From assembly GCA_049325275.1 (NCBI GenBank), contig JBMOLU010000029.1, positions 1-64,000 on the forward strand: 64,000 nucleotides of DNA. The letters are read 5' to 3'. Shown here piece after piece: positions 26,341 through 34,679 of the stretch (positions are counted from its first letter, which is position 1; each line of letters opens with the position of its first letter). Below the pieces are notes generated by a model. It was not told where the DNA came from. It saw only the letters and a program-made list of their open reading frames with translations, and did no database searches. The stretch comes from CAIQJJ01 sp049325275. Its GTDB lineage: Bacteria; Chloroflexota; Anaerolineae; Anaerolineales; UBA4823. The position numbers and the translations under genes are program-made.

Positions 26341-26490
26341 CTAGCTGAGCGCGCTGGCGATCTTCGAGAAGATATTGCTGACCTGGGTACCAACGAGGGC
26401 CAAAATCACAATAACGACGATCGCAATCAAAACAATAATCAACGCATATTCAACCATACCCTGACCTTTTTCCTTCGGCGAGAACAACAT
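26341..26490 (-). CDS. flp: Flp-type pilin subunit
   Basis: A 49-residue protein encoded on the minus strand: a short positively charged leader (MLFSPKEKGQG), then MVEYALIIVLIAIVVIVILALVGTQ. This is the Flp pilin form, with prepilin cleavage expected after the glycine, a conserved Glu-Tyr near the mature N-terminus (E5-Y6-like) and a long hydrophobic helix. It is the building block of the pilus made by the tad operon 640 bases downstream. The ribosome site AGGAGGTGA is the strongest type in the window and the promoter is near consensus, both fitting high expression of a structural subunit. No prepilin peptidase gene is present nearby. Confidence 0.92.
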   Translation of the reverse strand: MLFSPKEKGQGMVEYALIIVLIAIVVIVILALVGTQVSNIFSKIASALS

Positions 26491-26543
26491 GGTATTCACC
26501 TCCTTTCTGTCTCAAAATTTACTTCTGTATTGAAGCTGTTTGT

Positions 26544-26572
26544 ATTATAGCAACCTTCAAAGCGGTTTGCAA
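26544..26572 (-). promoter_or_regulatory. Strong promoter of flp
   Basis: On the minus strand TTGCAA, a 17-base spacer and TATAAT, the -10 preceded by TGC. It leaves a leader of about 48 bases ending in AGGAGGTGA. Confidence 0.85.
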
Positions 26573-26599
26573 TACAATTTTTTACGAATTTCCTTTCAT

Positions 26600-27676
26600 T
26601 TATGCAAATACTTTAGTTTTTGTAGCCGGCACCTGGAACAAAATGCGCGCACCCTGGCCAATGGCGCTGTTGACTTCCATCATGCCGCCTAACATCTCCA
26701 CGCGATCGCGGATGACCTTCAGTCCCATCCCCCCTTGCTCTCCCAACGCTTCGACATCGAAGCCACGGCCGTTATCTTCTACACTGACTTTTACCGTGCT
26801 GTCTGTCGCATCAATTTGCATTTTTACCTGAGAAGCCTGGCTGTGACGGCTGACGTTTCCTAACAACTCTTGTACCGCACGGAAAATCATCACTTCCAAA
26901 TACGATTCAAGGCGCTGTTCCAAGCCAGAAATCATCACCCTGACGTCAATGCCAGACTGTTCTTTGAACGCCTCGACATAACGGCTGATCGTCGGCGAGA
27001 GACCCAGGTCATCCAGCATCATTGGGCGAAGTTCAAAAATGAAATCACGCACCTTCTGGAAAGTGGATGTGGCTGCGGTTTTCAAGCCGCTCAACTCTTC
27101 ACGAGCTTTCGCCTGGTCAAGCTCGAATAACCTTACCGCGATTTCGATTTGCAGGATAAAGTTGGATAAAGCCTGCGCCGGGCCGTCATGCATTGCCCGC
27201 GCCAACCGCTGGCGCTCGGCTTCTTGAGCGCGAATCATCATTTCCACGGTCTCTACCGTAGAGGCCTGGCCGCCCCTTCCCGCGCTTACGCTCAATTGTT
27301 CCTCATCCAATACCGCATATACCTGCTCAAGAAGAGAATGACACTGCGCAATACGGTTGCGATCGCTCTGCAACTTATCCAGTTGGCCACGCATAACAAA
27401 CAAGCGCTGCTGGGCGTCCAGGGCGGCATCGTAGGCTGTGCGGATATCGCCACGCGGCATGCTGTCGAACTGTGCCTGTACCATCTGCAGGTGTGTGGTG
27501 ACAGAGGTATTGCGTTGCGTCAGCTTGTTGACTTCCAACTGACTTTGTTCGAGCATTAAATCAATCTCTGTTAATTCCTGTTTTCCCTGCTCCACTTCGG
27601 AACGGAGCCTGTTCTTCAGGACTTCCAAACCACTCTCTTCAATGGGCTGATCTTGTTGCGCGATACCTGCAGCCAT
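26600..27676 (-). CDS. DegS-like cytoplasmic sensor histidine kinase
   Basis: A 358-residue soluble kinase. The N-terminal 140 residues are a long coiled coil (heptads with Leu, Gln and Glu). The HisKA_3 box is ERQRLARAMHDGPAQALSNF with the HD phospho-acceptor, and the ATPase contains QELLGNVSRHSQAS, DNGRGFD and GGMGLKVIRDRVEMLGG. Domain order and the HDGPAQ motif match DegS rather than membrane NarX types. ATG 27676 has AGGAG eight bases upstream; GTG 27685 overlaps the regulator's stop but sits too close to that site. It is coupled with the DegU-like gene and lies next to flp, so it may control pili. Confidence 0.88.
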   Translation of the reverse strand: MAAGIAQQDQPIEESGLEVLKNRLRSEVEQGKQELTEIDLMLEQSQLEVNKLTQRNTSVTTHLQMVQAQFDSMPRGDIRTAYDAALDAQQRLFVMRGQLDKLQSDRNRIAQCHSLLEQVYAVLDEEQLSVSAGRGGQASTVETVEMMIRAQEAERQRLARAMHDGPAQALSNFILQIEIAVRLFELDQAKAREELSGLKTAATSTFQKVRDFIFELRPMMLDDLGLSPTISRYVEAFKEQSGIDVRVMISGLEQRLESYLEVMIFRAVQELLGNVSRHSQASQVKMQIDATDSTVKVSVEDNGRGFDVEALGEQGGMGLKVIRDRVEMLGGMMEVNSAIGQGARILFQVPATKTKVFA

Positions 27677-27681
27677 AGTAC

Positions 27682-28383
27682 TCACTCCTCGGATTGCATA
27701 TCACTCTGTTTCAGGCGAACCCAGCCACGCCGTAAGGCATAGATGGCCGCTTGGGTGCGATCTTCCACGCCCAGCTTCCTTAGGATAGCGGTTACATGGT
27801 TTTTGACCGTCTGGTGACTGATGCCTAAAGCAATGGCAATTTCCTTGTTGCTCATCCCCTTGGTTACGTACGCTAAAACTTCCATCTCTCTTGCGGAAAG
27901 CGGATAGTAAGGTTCGCCAGGATCGCCATACGTACGCAAAGCGCTTTCGGTTTGAGCAACGAGCCAACGTTCCAGGCGGCTTGGGTCCATGATTTGATCG
28001 CCGACGAAGTATTCTCCACCGGCAACCCGCCGAACGATCTGAACCAGGTCTTCCGGCTGAATGTCTTTCGAGCAATACCCCGCCGCACCACCACGCATCG
28101 AATGCACCATTTGTTCTGGATCATCATAAGCGGTAAGCAACACCACTCGGGTGGACAACTTCTCAGAAACCACCTGACGCACCACTTGTTGCCCATTGAT
28201 GACCGGCAAATTGACATCCACGATGGCAACCGTTGGCCGAAACTGGCGAATGACTTTCAACGCAGCATCTCCGTCTGTGGCCTGGCCAATTACGGCCAAA
28301 TCGGGAGACAGAGAAATTGCATCGATCACGCCTTGCAGAAAAAGCGGATGATCATCAACAACAATGATGGTAATTTGATCCAT
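27682..28383 (-). CDS. DegU/NarL-type response regulator
   Basis: A 233-residue regulator: receiver at 1-125 with VVDDHP, phospho-acceptor in VAIVDVNLPVING, and a TAYDD segment; then an extended linker (about 130-165) and a LuxR-type HTH (YYPLSAREMEVLAYVTKGMSNKEIAIALGISHQTVKNHVTAILRKLG) at the end. It pairs with the DegS-like kinase directly downstream. An extended -10 (TGCTATACT) lies about 54 bases before the ATG, divergent from glnA. Confidence 0.92.
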   Translation of the reverse strand: MDQITIIVVDDHPLFLQGVIDAISLSPDLAVIGQATDGDAALKVIRQFRPTVAIVDVNLPVINGQQVVRQVVSEKLSTRVVLLTAYDDPEQMVHSMRGGAAGYCSKDIQPEDLVQIVRRVAGGEYFVGDQIMDPSRLERWLVAQTESALRTYGDPGEPYYPLSAREMEVLAYVTKGMSNKEIAIALGISHQTVKNHVTAILRKLGVEDRTQAAIYALRRGWVRLKQSDMQSEE

Positions 28384-28436
28384 AGTTCGGTTGAGAGAAA
28401 GAGTTTACGAACAAGAATTCGCCGTATGGTAAGTCG

Positions 28437-28445
28437 AGTATAGCA
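28437..28445 (-). promoter_or_regulatory. Extended -10 of the DegU/DegS-like operon
   Basis: TGCTATACT on the minus strand, with no evident -35, placed about 54 bases upstream of the regulator's ATG in the glnA divergent region. Confidence 0.45.
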
Positions 28446-28509
28446 CAGGATAATCCCCACGGGGAAGGGCAACATTTACAGAAATGTACCTTAAAAGTAA
28501 AAAAATATG

Positions 28510-28552
28510 GCCCATTTGGGTACTAGACGCCCATTTGGCTCATCCATATAAT
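28510..28552 (+). promoter_or_regulatory. glnA promoter with two GCCCATTTGG boxes
   Basis: The -10 is TATAAT (28547-28552) and the -35 TAGACG (28524-28529), 17 bases apart. Ten-base direct repeats GCCCATTTGG sit at 28510-28519, just upstream of the -35, and at 28529-28538, inside the spacer. Each box is itself a small inverted repeat (CCA-TT-TGG). A protein bound to both would block polymerase, so an operator for nitrogen control is likely. It does not resemble the GlnR/TnrA site (TGTNA-N7-TNACA). Confidence 0.6.
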
Positions 28553-28621
28553 CCAGACATCATTCACCGAAGCAATCATCAAACAAAAAATCCACAGATT
28601 GAATGAAATAAGGAGTTTCAA

Positions 28622-30034
28622 ATGGCTAGGACCCCCAAAGATGTGTTAGAGATGGCAAAAAATGTCAAAATGGTAGACTTGCGCTTCACGGACATGCCTG
28701 GGCAGTGGCAGCACTCTACCATTCCGGTTCGCCGGTTGACGGAAGAGCTGTTCGAAGAAGGGATGCCCTTTGACGGCTCTTCTATTCGTGGGTTTCAAGA
28801 AATCCACGAATCTGACATGCTGCTGAAGCTGGTCCCTGATTCGGCTTTCATCGATCCGGCTTATGAAGTGCCCACGCTCGTCATCATCTGCGATGTATAC
28901 GATATCGTCACGCTTCAGCCCTACAGTCGCGACCCGCGCTACGTAGCCCGCAAGGCAGAAGCATACCTCAAACAGACCGGGATTGCCGATTCGGTCTATT
29001 TTGGACCTGAGGCTGAGTTTTTCATGTTCAACGATGTACGCTACAGTAGCGGCACGAATTCGGCTTACTACTACATCGACAGTGAAGAAGGTTGGTGGAA
29101 GTCCGGCGAGGATCTCAAGCCCAACTTTGGCGGCCAGATTCCTCCAAAGCGCGGGTATTTCCCTGTGCCGCCGGTTGACACTCTGCAGGATGTACGCAGC
29201 AAGATCGTAATGGCGCTCGAAGAATGCGGCGTCCCGATGGAAATCCACCACCACGAGGTTGCCACGGCCGGCCAGTCAGAGTTAGGGATGCGTTTCGAGA
29301 CGCTGACCAAGATGGCCGATCGGGTCTTGTTGTACAAATACGTCGTTCGCAACGTGGCGCGGCAGAACAACCTGACGGCGACCTTCATGCCGAAACCACT
29401 GTTTGGCGACAATGGTTCAGGGATGCATTGCCACCAGAGCCTGTGGCTTGGCGATAAAAACGTGTTCTACGATGAAGCCGGTTATGCCCAGCTTTCCGAT
29501 ACGGCCAAATATTACATCGGCGGCCTGCTGAAACACGCTCCGGCCCTGCTAGCGCTGACATCTCCTTCAACCAACTCTTACCGCCGCCTGGTGCCCGGCT
29601 TCGAAGCACCGGTCAACCTGGCCTACTCGCAGCGCAACCGCTCGGCTATCTGCCGTATCCCGGTAACGTCAGGCCCCAAGTCCAAACGGGTCGAATTTCG
29701 TGCACCCGACCCAACCTGTAACCCCTACCTGGCTTTCGCAGCCATGTTAATGGCAGGTTTGGACGGCATCCAGAACCGCATCGACCCGGGTGAACCGGCC
29801 GATAAGGACCTCTACTCGTTGCCGCCGGAAGAAGCCGCACTGATCAAGCAGGTTCCCGGTTCCCTGGACGCCGTGCTTGACGCACTCGAAGCCGATCATG
29901 AATTCCTGCTCAGGGGTGACGTGTTCACGATCGACGTACTCGAAGGTTATATCAATTACAAGCGTGAAGTAGAGATCGATCCGGTGCGCCTGCGCCCGCA
30001 TCCTTACGAGTTTTCCCTCTACTTCAACGTATAA
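28622..30034 (+). CDS. glnA: Glutamine synthetase type I
   Basis: A 470-residue GSI enzyme that makes glutamine from glutamate, ammonia and ATP. It shows MPFDGSSIRGFQEIHESDM, the catalytic GPEAEFFMF, the loop NGSGMHCHQSL, YSQRNRSAICRIP, and the residue-398 tyrosine in DLYSLPPEE, equivalent to the tyrosine adenylylated in enteric GlnA. The 25-residue insertion typical of the beta type therefore seems present, and adenylylation is possible. A TAAGGAG site precedes ATG 28622. It is flanked by its own promoter and a strong hairpin, so it is a single-gene unit. Confidence 0.96.
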   Translation: MARTPKDVLEMAKNVKMVDLRFTDMPGQWQHSTIPVRRLTEELFEEGMPFDGSSIRGFQEIHESDMLLKLVPDSAFIDPAYEVPTLVIICDVYDIVTLQPYSRDPRYVARKAEAYLKQTGIADSVYFGPEAEFFMFNDVRYSSGTNSAYYYIDSEEGWWKSGEDLKPNFGGQIPPKRGYFPVPPVDTLQDVRSKIVMALEECGVPMEIHHHEVATAGQSELGMRFETLTKMADRVLLYKYVVRNVARQNNLTATFMPKPLFGDNGSGMHCHQSLWLGDKNVFYDEAGYAQLSDTAKYYIGGLLKHAPALLALTSPSTNSYRRLVPGFEAPVNLAYSQRNRSAICRIPVTSGPKSKRVEFRAPDPTCNPYLAFAAMLMAGLDGIQNRIDPGEPADKDLYSLPPEEAALIKQVPGSLDAVLDALEADHEFLLRGDVFTIDVLEGYINYKREVEIDPVRLRPHPYEFSLYFNV

Positions 30035-30072
30035 GGGTCTTCTCCTTTTTCTGTGGTGAGGAAAGGACAAAC

Positions 30073-30105
30073 GGGAGGCCGAGAGACGTCCACTCTCGGC
30101 CTCCC
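30073..30105 (+). terminator. Terminator hairpin after glnA
   Basis: A perfect 13-base stem (GGGAGGCCGAGAG with CTCTCGGCCTCCC) and a seven-base loop, 38 bases after the glnA stop; only AACTTTA follows, so the T run is poor. Confidence 0.7.
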
Positions 30106-30119
30106 AACTTTATCCCGCC

Positions 30120-30440
30120 ATGCCCTCCTTGAACAATCCTTATGCCATTGCCTTCTGGGCTGGCGTGGACGGAACGGCCTATGCAGCCGCGCATATCACA
30201 TCCCCGCAGTGGTACCACCACGCGGGATTTTTCGTCGCCTTCTCGTTGGGTGCGCTCGCCTGACGCATTCTGATGGCCGGTTTGGTCACATGGGGCCGCC
30301 GGTCGCTCAAGGCCAGCTTTCTCGGGATATTCAGGGCCCAACTGCTTTGGAATGTTTTGCTCGAAGCGCCAAAGATCCTGGGCTGCCGGGAGGGAGAAAC
30401 CCTTTTGCGTCACCATTTCCCAGACCGGTATGAAGTAAAA
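30120..30440 (+). pseudogene. Possible coding remnant with in-frame TGA
   Basis: The stretch between glnA and the next kinase reads as protein-like in one frame: ATG 30120 starts MPSLNNPYAIAFWAGVDGTA and reaches a TGA at 30261; the same frame continues with RILMAGLVTWGRRSLKASF and IFRAQLLWNVLLEAPKIL, ending near the next gene's ribosome site. Aromatic- and hydrophobic-rich content with coding-like codon use suggests the C-terminal piece of a lost membrane or glycosyltransferase-like gene interrupted by a stop. The family is not recognised. It could also be chance, and I see no other function in this 430-base gap. Confidence 0.3.
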
Positions 30441-30462
30441 TCAAGGAGCACTCTCTTAAGCC

Positions 30463-32697
30463 ATGTCATCTCAACCCACCCCTCGCCTGCTTCAGGCTCT
30501 TGCAAGCCTAAACCAGATCGGCGCGACGATTAACCGCATCGGGCCAGATGACAACATCTCGCCGGAAGTCACCTTGCAGCTAATCGTTGAAAGCGCCACG
30601 CGTGTCGTGCCCGGCTCGTCGGCCGTGATTTACACATACGACGCCGATCACCTGCACTTTAATCACACCTCACGCGTTTCTGCCGGTGCATGGGATCGCG
30701 CCACCTCGGGTGACGAACCGCGCCCGGCAGGGCTGGGCCAGCGAGCGATCGCTCAACAGCGGGTGGTGCTCTCCTACGAAGAACCCGACCTGGGCATTCA
30801 CCCGGTCAAGGCCAGGTTTGGCGTGAAAACAGCGGGCTGTTTTCCACTGTTCATCGCCGAACAACCCGTGGGGGCGCTGTACGTCTACCTGCGCCGGGCA
30901 CGCGAGTTCAGCCAACTCGAGCTCTTGATGCTCGAAAACTTCGTCAACCAGGCTGCCATGGCAATCTATCACAGCCATCGCTTGGACGTCATCCGGCGCG
31001 ATCTGGCCCGCAAAGAGGGTGAACTGGCGCAGCTGCGCCGGGCCGGGCTGCTGATTTCTTCCCGCCTGCGGCTGGAAGAAACGCTCGAATCGATCTTGCA
31101 GATGGCGCTCGAAGTGACCAACGCCCACTACGGCATTTTCCGCCTGCTCGACAAGGGAGGGCAAAATTTGATCACGCGGGCCTTTGCCGGTGAAGAACTG
31201 GCCGAACCGCAGGTCGAAACCCTGCCGATTGAAGCCAACAGCGTGATGAGCCACGTCGCCCGCAGCCGCCAGCCCATCCTCATCCCCGACCTGCGGGCAG
31301 AACCCTGGTCGCACATTTACTATCCCTTCGATACGGCGCTTGAAATGCGCTCTGAACTGGCCGTACCCCTGATCAACGCCAGCGGACGCCTGGAGGGGAT
31401 TCTCAACCTCGAATCCCCACAGATAAATGCCTTCAGCGAAGCCGACAGCCACCTGCTCCAGGCACTGGCCACGCAGGCCGTTACGGCCATTCAAGAAGTA
31501 CGCCTGCTGGATGCCCTGCAAGAAATCGCCGGGCTGCTGCTGGTCCAACCCTGCGAAATGGCCCTCGAACAGATCGCCGAACGTGCGTGCGATTTGCTCA
31601 ATGCGGCAGCCAGCGCCATCTGGCAAATCAAGGGCGATGACCTGGTCCTGGCTGTTGCCAGTGGCGGGCACAGGCGCGGGCAACATATCCCCATCCAAAA
31701 CAGCCTGACCGGTCTGGCCGTTCTCGAACGCAGGACAGTCATTGCCGAGAACGTCGCCACCGACCCGCATTTCCATCATCCAGAACTGGCACATGCCCAG
31801 GGTTGGCAGCGCGCGTTGATCGTGCCACTGTTGGGCAACGATGGGAACGAACCGCTCGGCGCATTTAGCGTTTACAGTTCGAGCAGCGAACCGGGGCGTT
31901 TCGCCGAATCGGAGTGGGACAAGAAAGTGCTGCTCTGCCTGGCGCAGTACGCCGGCCTGGCCTTCCAGAACGCTGCCCGCCAAGACGCCCTACGCGCCGC
32001 GCAGGAGCAGCGTTCGGTGGCCGAAACGTTTGCCGCAGTCGGCGATATCGCATCGAATCTGCTCCACCACCTGAACAACAAAGTCGGCACGATCCCTGTC
32101 CGCGTACAGGGCATTCAAGACAAGTGCAGGCTGGCGCTCGATGCCGATTCGTATCTTTCGCACAACCTGGAGGAAATCGAACGCTGCGCCAGTGAGGCGA
32201 TGGAAAGCGTGCGCGAGAATCTTTCGCACCTGCGGCCGATACGCCTTGAACCGGTGTACGTCGCCGCACGCGTGATGGACGCTATCCACGCTGCCAAGTT
32301 GCCGCCCGGCATCGAAATCCGCGCCGAGAATCTGGAAACCCTGCCCGTTGTCGTGGCGAGTGGGCGTTCGTTGACCCTGGTCTTTACCAATCTGCTCGAA
32401 AATGCAGCCGATGCCATGCGCGGGGAAGGGAAAATAACATTGCATGGTACCGCCGAAGCAGATTGGGTCGAGATTACCGTCAGCGACAACGGGCCGGGAG
32501 TCCATCCCGATTTACACGATCGCATTTTCGAGTTAAACTTCTCACGCTCTGCTACGCCGCGCCCCGGCAAACTGGGCTTCGGCTTATGGTGGGTCAAAAC
32601 GCTGATGACCCGCTTGGGAGGTTCGGTCAGTGTAGAAAGTGATGGACAAAGCGGCGCAACCTTCCGTCTGCGCCTACCCCGTGTGGGAGATGTTTGA
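30463..32697 (+). CDS. Soluble multi-GAF sensor histidine kinase
   Basis: A 744-residue protein without membrane segments. Three GAF domains (about 25-175, 195-345, 355-500) are followed by a helix with ASNLLHHLNNKVGTIPVRVQGI, where a histidine takes the phospho-acceptor place, and an ATPase with FTNLLENAADAM, DNGPGVHPDLHDRIFELNFS and GKLGFGLWWVKTLMTRLGG. The dimerisation box is unlike standard HisKA, resembling kinases with HxLNN motifs. The double-receiver regulator starts 15 bases downstream and is the obvious partner. Confidence 0.87.
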   Translation: MSSQPTPRLLQALASLNQIGATINRIGPDDNISPEVTLQLIVESATRVVPGSSAVIYTYDADHLHFNHTSRVSAGAWDRATSGDEPRPAGLGQRAIAQQRVVLSYEEPDLGIHPVKARFGVKTAGCFPLFIAEQPVGALYVYLRRAREFSQLELLMLENFVNQAAMAIYHSHRLDVIRRDLARKEGELAQLRRAGLLISSRLRLEETLESILQMALEVTNAHYGIFRLLDKGGQNLITRAFAGEELAEPQVETLPIEANSVMSHVARSRQPILIPDLRAEPWSHIYYPFDTALEMRSELAVPLINASGRLEGILNLESPQINAFSEADSHLLQALATQAVTAIQEVRLLDALQEIAGLLLVQPCEMALEQIAERACDLLNAAASAIWQIKGDDLVLAVASGGHRRGQHIPIQNSLTGLAVLERRTVIAENVATDPHFHHPELAHAQGWQRALIVPLLGNDGNEPLGAFSVYSSSSEPGRFAESEWDKKVLLCLAQYAGLAFQNAARQDALRAAQEQRSVAETFAAVGDIASNLLHHLNNKVGTIPVRVQGIQDKCRLALDADSYLSHNLEEIERCASEAMESVRENLSHLRPIRLEPVYVAARVMDAIHAAKLPPGIEIRAENLETLPVVVASGRSLTLVFTNLLENAADAMRGEGKITLHGTAEADWVEITVSDNGPGVHPDLHDRIFELNFSRSATPRPGKLGFGLWWVKTLMTRLGGSVSVESDGQSGATFRLRLPRVGDV

Positions 32698-32712
32698 AAT
32701 TGCAGGATACTT

Positions 32713-33762
32713 ATGGAGATTCGTGCACTCGTCGTTGAAGACGATCGTTCCTGGCAACAGATTTTGAGCGAAATCTTGGGCGATTCTGGCCTGAAGGTAG
32801 ATGTGGCCGACAGTTTCAATGCGGCCATCAGCTTGCTGCGCACACACCCCCATCGTATTGCGCTGGTAGATCTCTCGCTGAGCAGCGACGACCACGAAAA
32901 CCGTGATGGGCTGCGCGTACTGGATGCGATTCGCCGTCACGACCCCGGCTGCCAGGCCATTCTGCTCACCGGATACGCAACGGTAGAACTTGCCGTAAGT
33001 GCAATCACCGAATATGGCGCCTTCACCTTCTTACGCAAAGAAAACTTCAACCGGGCGCAGTTCCGCGATTTGCTCCAGCGGGCACTGACCAGTGCGCCGG
33101 TCGGCAGCGAGACCGGAAAGGTGAAAAGCTTGTCTGCCCGCACGGAGACAGGTACCGCACAAAGAACGGTGCGCCCGATCCTGGTTGTGGACGACGACGC
33201 CGGTTGGCGCAGCATCCTATCCGAACTGCTGCACGACTTGGGGCACGAAGTACGCCTGAGCAGCAGCTACGGAGAGGCGTTGGGTTACCTGCGGCGAGAA
33301 AAGTACTGCCTGGCCGTGATGGACCTTTCGCTGGGTGAAAACTGGGATGAAGAAATCCCGGCAGCCGATCTGGAAGGCTACCAGTTGCTCAAGACGACCC
33401 GCTCCCAAGAAATTCCTACGATCGTAGTCAGCGGGATCGGTGCGCCTGAGGATATTCAGCAGGCCTACGTAGAGCAAAACATTTTCGCTTTTATCGAAAA
33501 ACAGGCTTTTGATCGGGCCACCTTCCGCGAGCTGGTCACGGAGGCCTGCAACGCCACACAAATACCGGACGAGCTAGCCGTACTCACCGAGCGTGAGCGC
33601 GAGGTGCTCGACCTGCTGGCGCACGGCCTGACGAATAAAGAAATTGCCGAAAAACTGGTGATCACGACCAACACGGTCAAACGTCACCTGAAAGCAGTTT
33701 TTGAAAAATTAAACGTACACACCCGTTCGGCCGCTGCTGCCAAGGCCATAAACAAAGGTTAG
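32713..33762 (+). CDS. Response regulator with two receivers and LuxR HTH
   Basis: A 349-residue protein. Receiver 1 (about 3-130) has VVEDD and the phospho-acceptor in IALVDLSL; receiver 2 (about 150-275) has VVDDD and LAVMDLSL; both keep a lysine near the end (FLRKEN, FIEKQA). A LuxR HTH follows (LTEREREVLDLLAHGLTNKEIAEKLVITTNTVKRHLKAVFEKLNVHTRSAA). AGGAT lies five bases before ATG 32713. Tandem receivers suggest two phosphate inputs, one from the GAF kinase upstream. Confidence 0.9.
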   Translation: MEIRALVVEDDRSWQQILSEILGDSGLKVDVADSFNAAISLLRTHPHRIALVDLSLSSDDHENRDGLRVLDAIRRHDPGCQAILLTGYATVELAVSAITEYGAFTFLRKENFNRAQFRDLLQRALTSAPVGSETGKVKSLSARTETGTAQRTVRPILVVDDDAGWRSILSELLHDLGHEVRLSSSYGEALGYLRREKYCLAVMDLSLGENWDEEIPAADLEGYQLLKTTRSQEIPTIVVSGIGAPEDIQQAYVEQNIFAFIEKQAFDRATFRELVTEACNATQIPDELAVLTEREREVLDLLAHGLTNKEIAEKLVITTNTVKRHLKAVFEKLNVHTRSAAAAKAINKG

Positions 33763-34436
33763 AAGAAGTTTTCCAGGGCGGGAAGACACTTCATCCCCAT
33801 CTTGTGCCCCACATCATCCTCGCAGTAAGTAACGTCTGCGCCGGCAGACTGCATCACATCTCGTGCCTGGTGCGCCAGCGAGACGGGGATCGTTTCGTCG
33901 CGACGGCCGTGTGCGATCAACAGGCGCTTGCCTTGTAACGGGCGGCCCGCCGTGAAAGTCTCTGCACCGGCAGGAACGAAACCGGCCATTGCAACCAAGG
34001 AGGTTATCCGTTCGGGGTACAGCAGGGAAAAAGCGTACGCCAGCGCCGCACCCTGGCTGAAACCAACCAGGTGCAGCCGCGAGAAATCGGCAACCGGAAA
34101 GTTTGCCGGTGAGAGAAGATCGCTAAGCGCATCCACCGCAGCCTGAAAGTCATCCAGGGATGGCAAAGAAGAAGGGGGCAGCGTATCCACCGCCCGCCAA
34201 CTGTACCCACCTGAGATGGGATAGATCGCCCGTGGGGCGATGAGCAGGCACGTATCGGGCAAACGCGGGGCGAAGAACCACATCGAGTTTTCATCGCCTG
34301 TCAGGCCATGCAACAGGACGACGACCGCATAAGGGCCGACTTCATCCGGGCGGCGCATGCGCAGGACCCAGGAGCCGAGGTGGCGAGTGGTATCTTGCAT
34401 CGGGCAAATGGCGGGTAACAGACCCACAGGAAACAA
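33759..34436 (-). CDS. Alpha/beta hydrolase, phospholipase/carboxylesterase type
   Basis: A 225-residue serine hydrolase: oxyanion-side motif VVLLHGLTGDENSMWFFAP, the nucleophile elbow GFSQGAALAYAFSLLYPE, an aspartate in HGRRDETIPV and the catalytic histidine near DVGHKMG. It fits the small carboxylesterase/phospholipase group acting on short acyl esters. The start TTG 34436 is supported by AGGAG six bases upstream; ATG 34400 is an alternative. The stop overlaps the convergent regulator's stop region. Confidence 0.82.
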   Translation of the reverse strand: MFPVGLLPAICPMQDTTRHLGSWVLRMRRPDEVGPYAVVVLLHGLTGDENSMWFFAPRLPDTCLLIAPRAIYPISGGYSWRAVDTLPPSSLPSLDDFQAAVDALSDLLSPANFPVADFSRLHLVGFSQGAALAYAFSLLYPERITSLVAMAGFVPAGAETFTAGRPLQGKRLLIAHGRRDETIPVSLAHQARDVMQSAGADVTYCEDDVGHKMGMKCLPALENFF

Positions 34437-34439
34437 ACG

Positions 34440-34664
34440 CTACTCCTGCAAGCGCTGTAATAGAAAATCGATAGCCCACAGGGCCAGGGCAATCAACAAC
34501 AGGGGGAACAAGGCGGCCAGAAGGCAGAGCACGCCAAAAACGGCTGCCTCCCGGCCGTAAATCATCCAGATCAAGCCGTCACCCACCAAAAACAAGATCA
34601 ACAAAAAGCCGATCAGCAAGCGGGTGTTCGTGTCACGGGCGTAGCGGCGGAGATCGCGGGCCAT
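34440..34664 (-). CDS. Small membrane protein with two transmembrane segments
   Basis: A 74-residue protein of unknown family: a basic N-terminus (MARDLRRYARDTNTR), a first hydrophobic helix LLIGFLLILFLVGDGLIWMIYG, a short charged turn, and a second VFGVLCLLAALFPLLLIALALWAIDFLL. The stop is four bases before the hydrolase start and the gene is 13 bases downstream of the CpXC gene, so it belongs to that operon. GTG 34667 is an alternative start. Confidence 0.65.
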   Translation of the reverse strand: MARDLRRYARDTNTRLLIGFLLILFLVGDGLIWMIYGREAAVFGVLCLLAALFPLLLIALALWAIDFLLQRLQE

Positions 34665-34679
34665 CACAAGGACTGCAAA

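Noticed and set aside
30205..30240. T-box-like core (GTGGTACCAC followed by TTTTTCGTC) after glnA
   Set aside because: No specifier stem, no terminator/antiterminator pair and no aminoacyl-tRNA synthetase gene follows; the palindrome lies inside a protein-like frame.
30670..31983. 437-codon minus-strand frame opposite the GAF kinase
   Set aside because: It is the antisense of a clear kinase gene; its sequence is Gln/Gly/Val-rich without domain motifs, as expected of a mirror frame in G+C-rich DNA.
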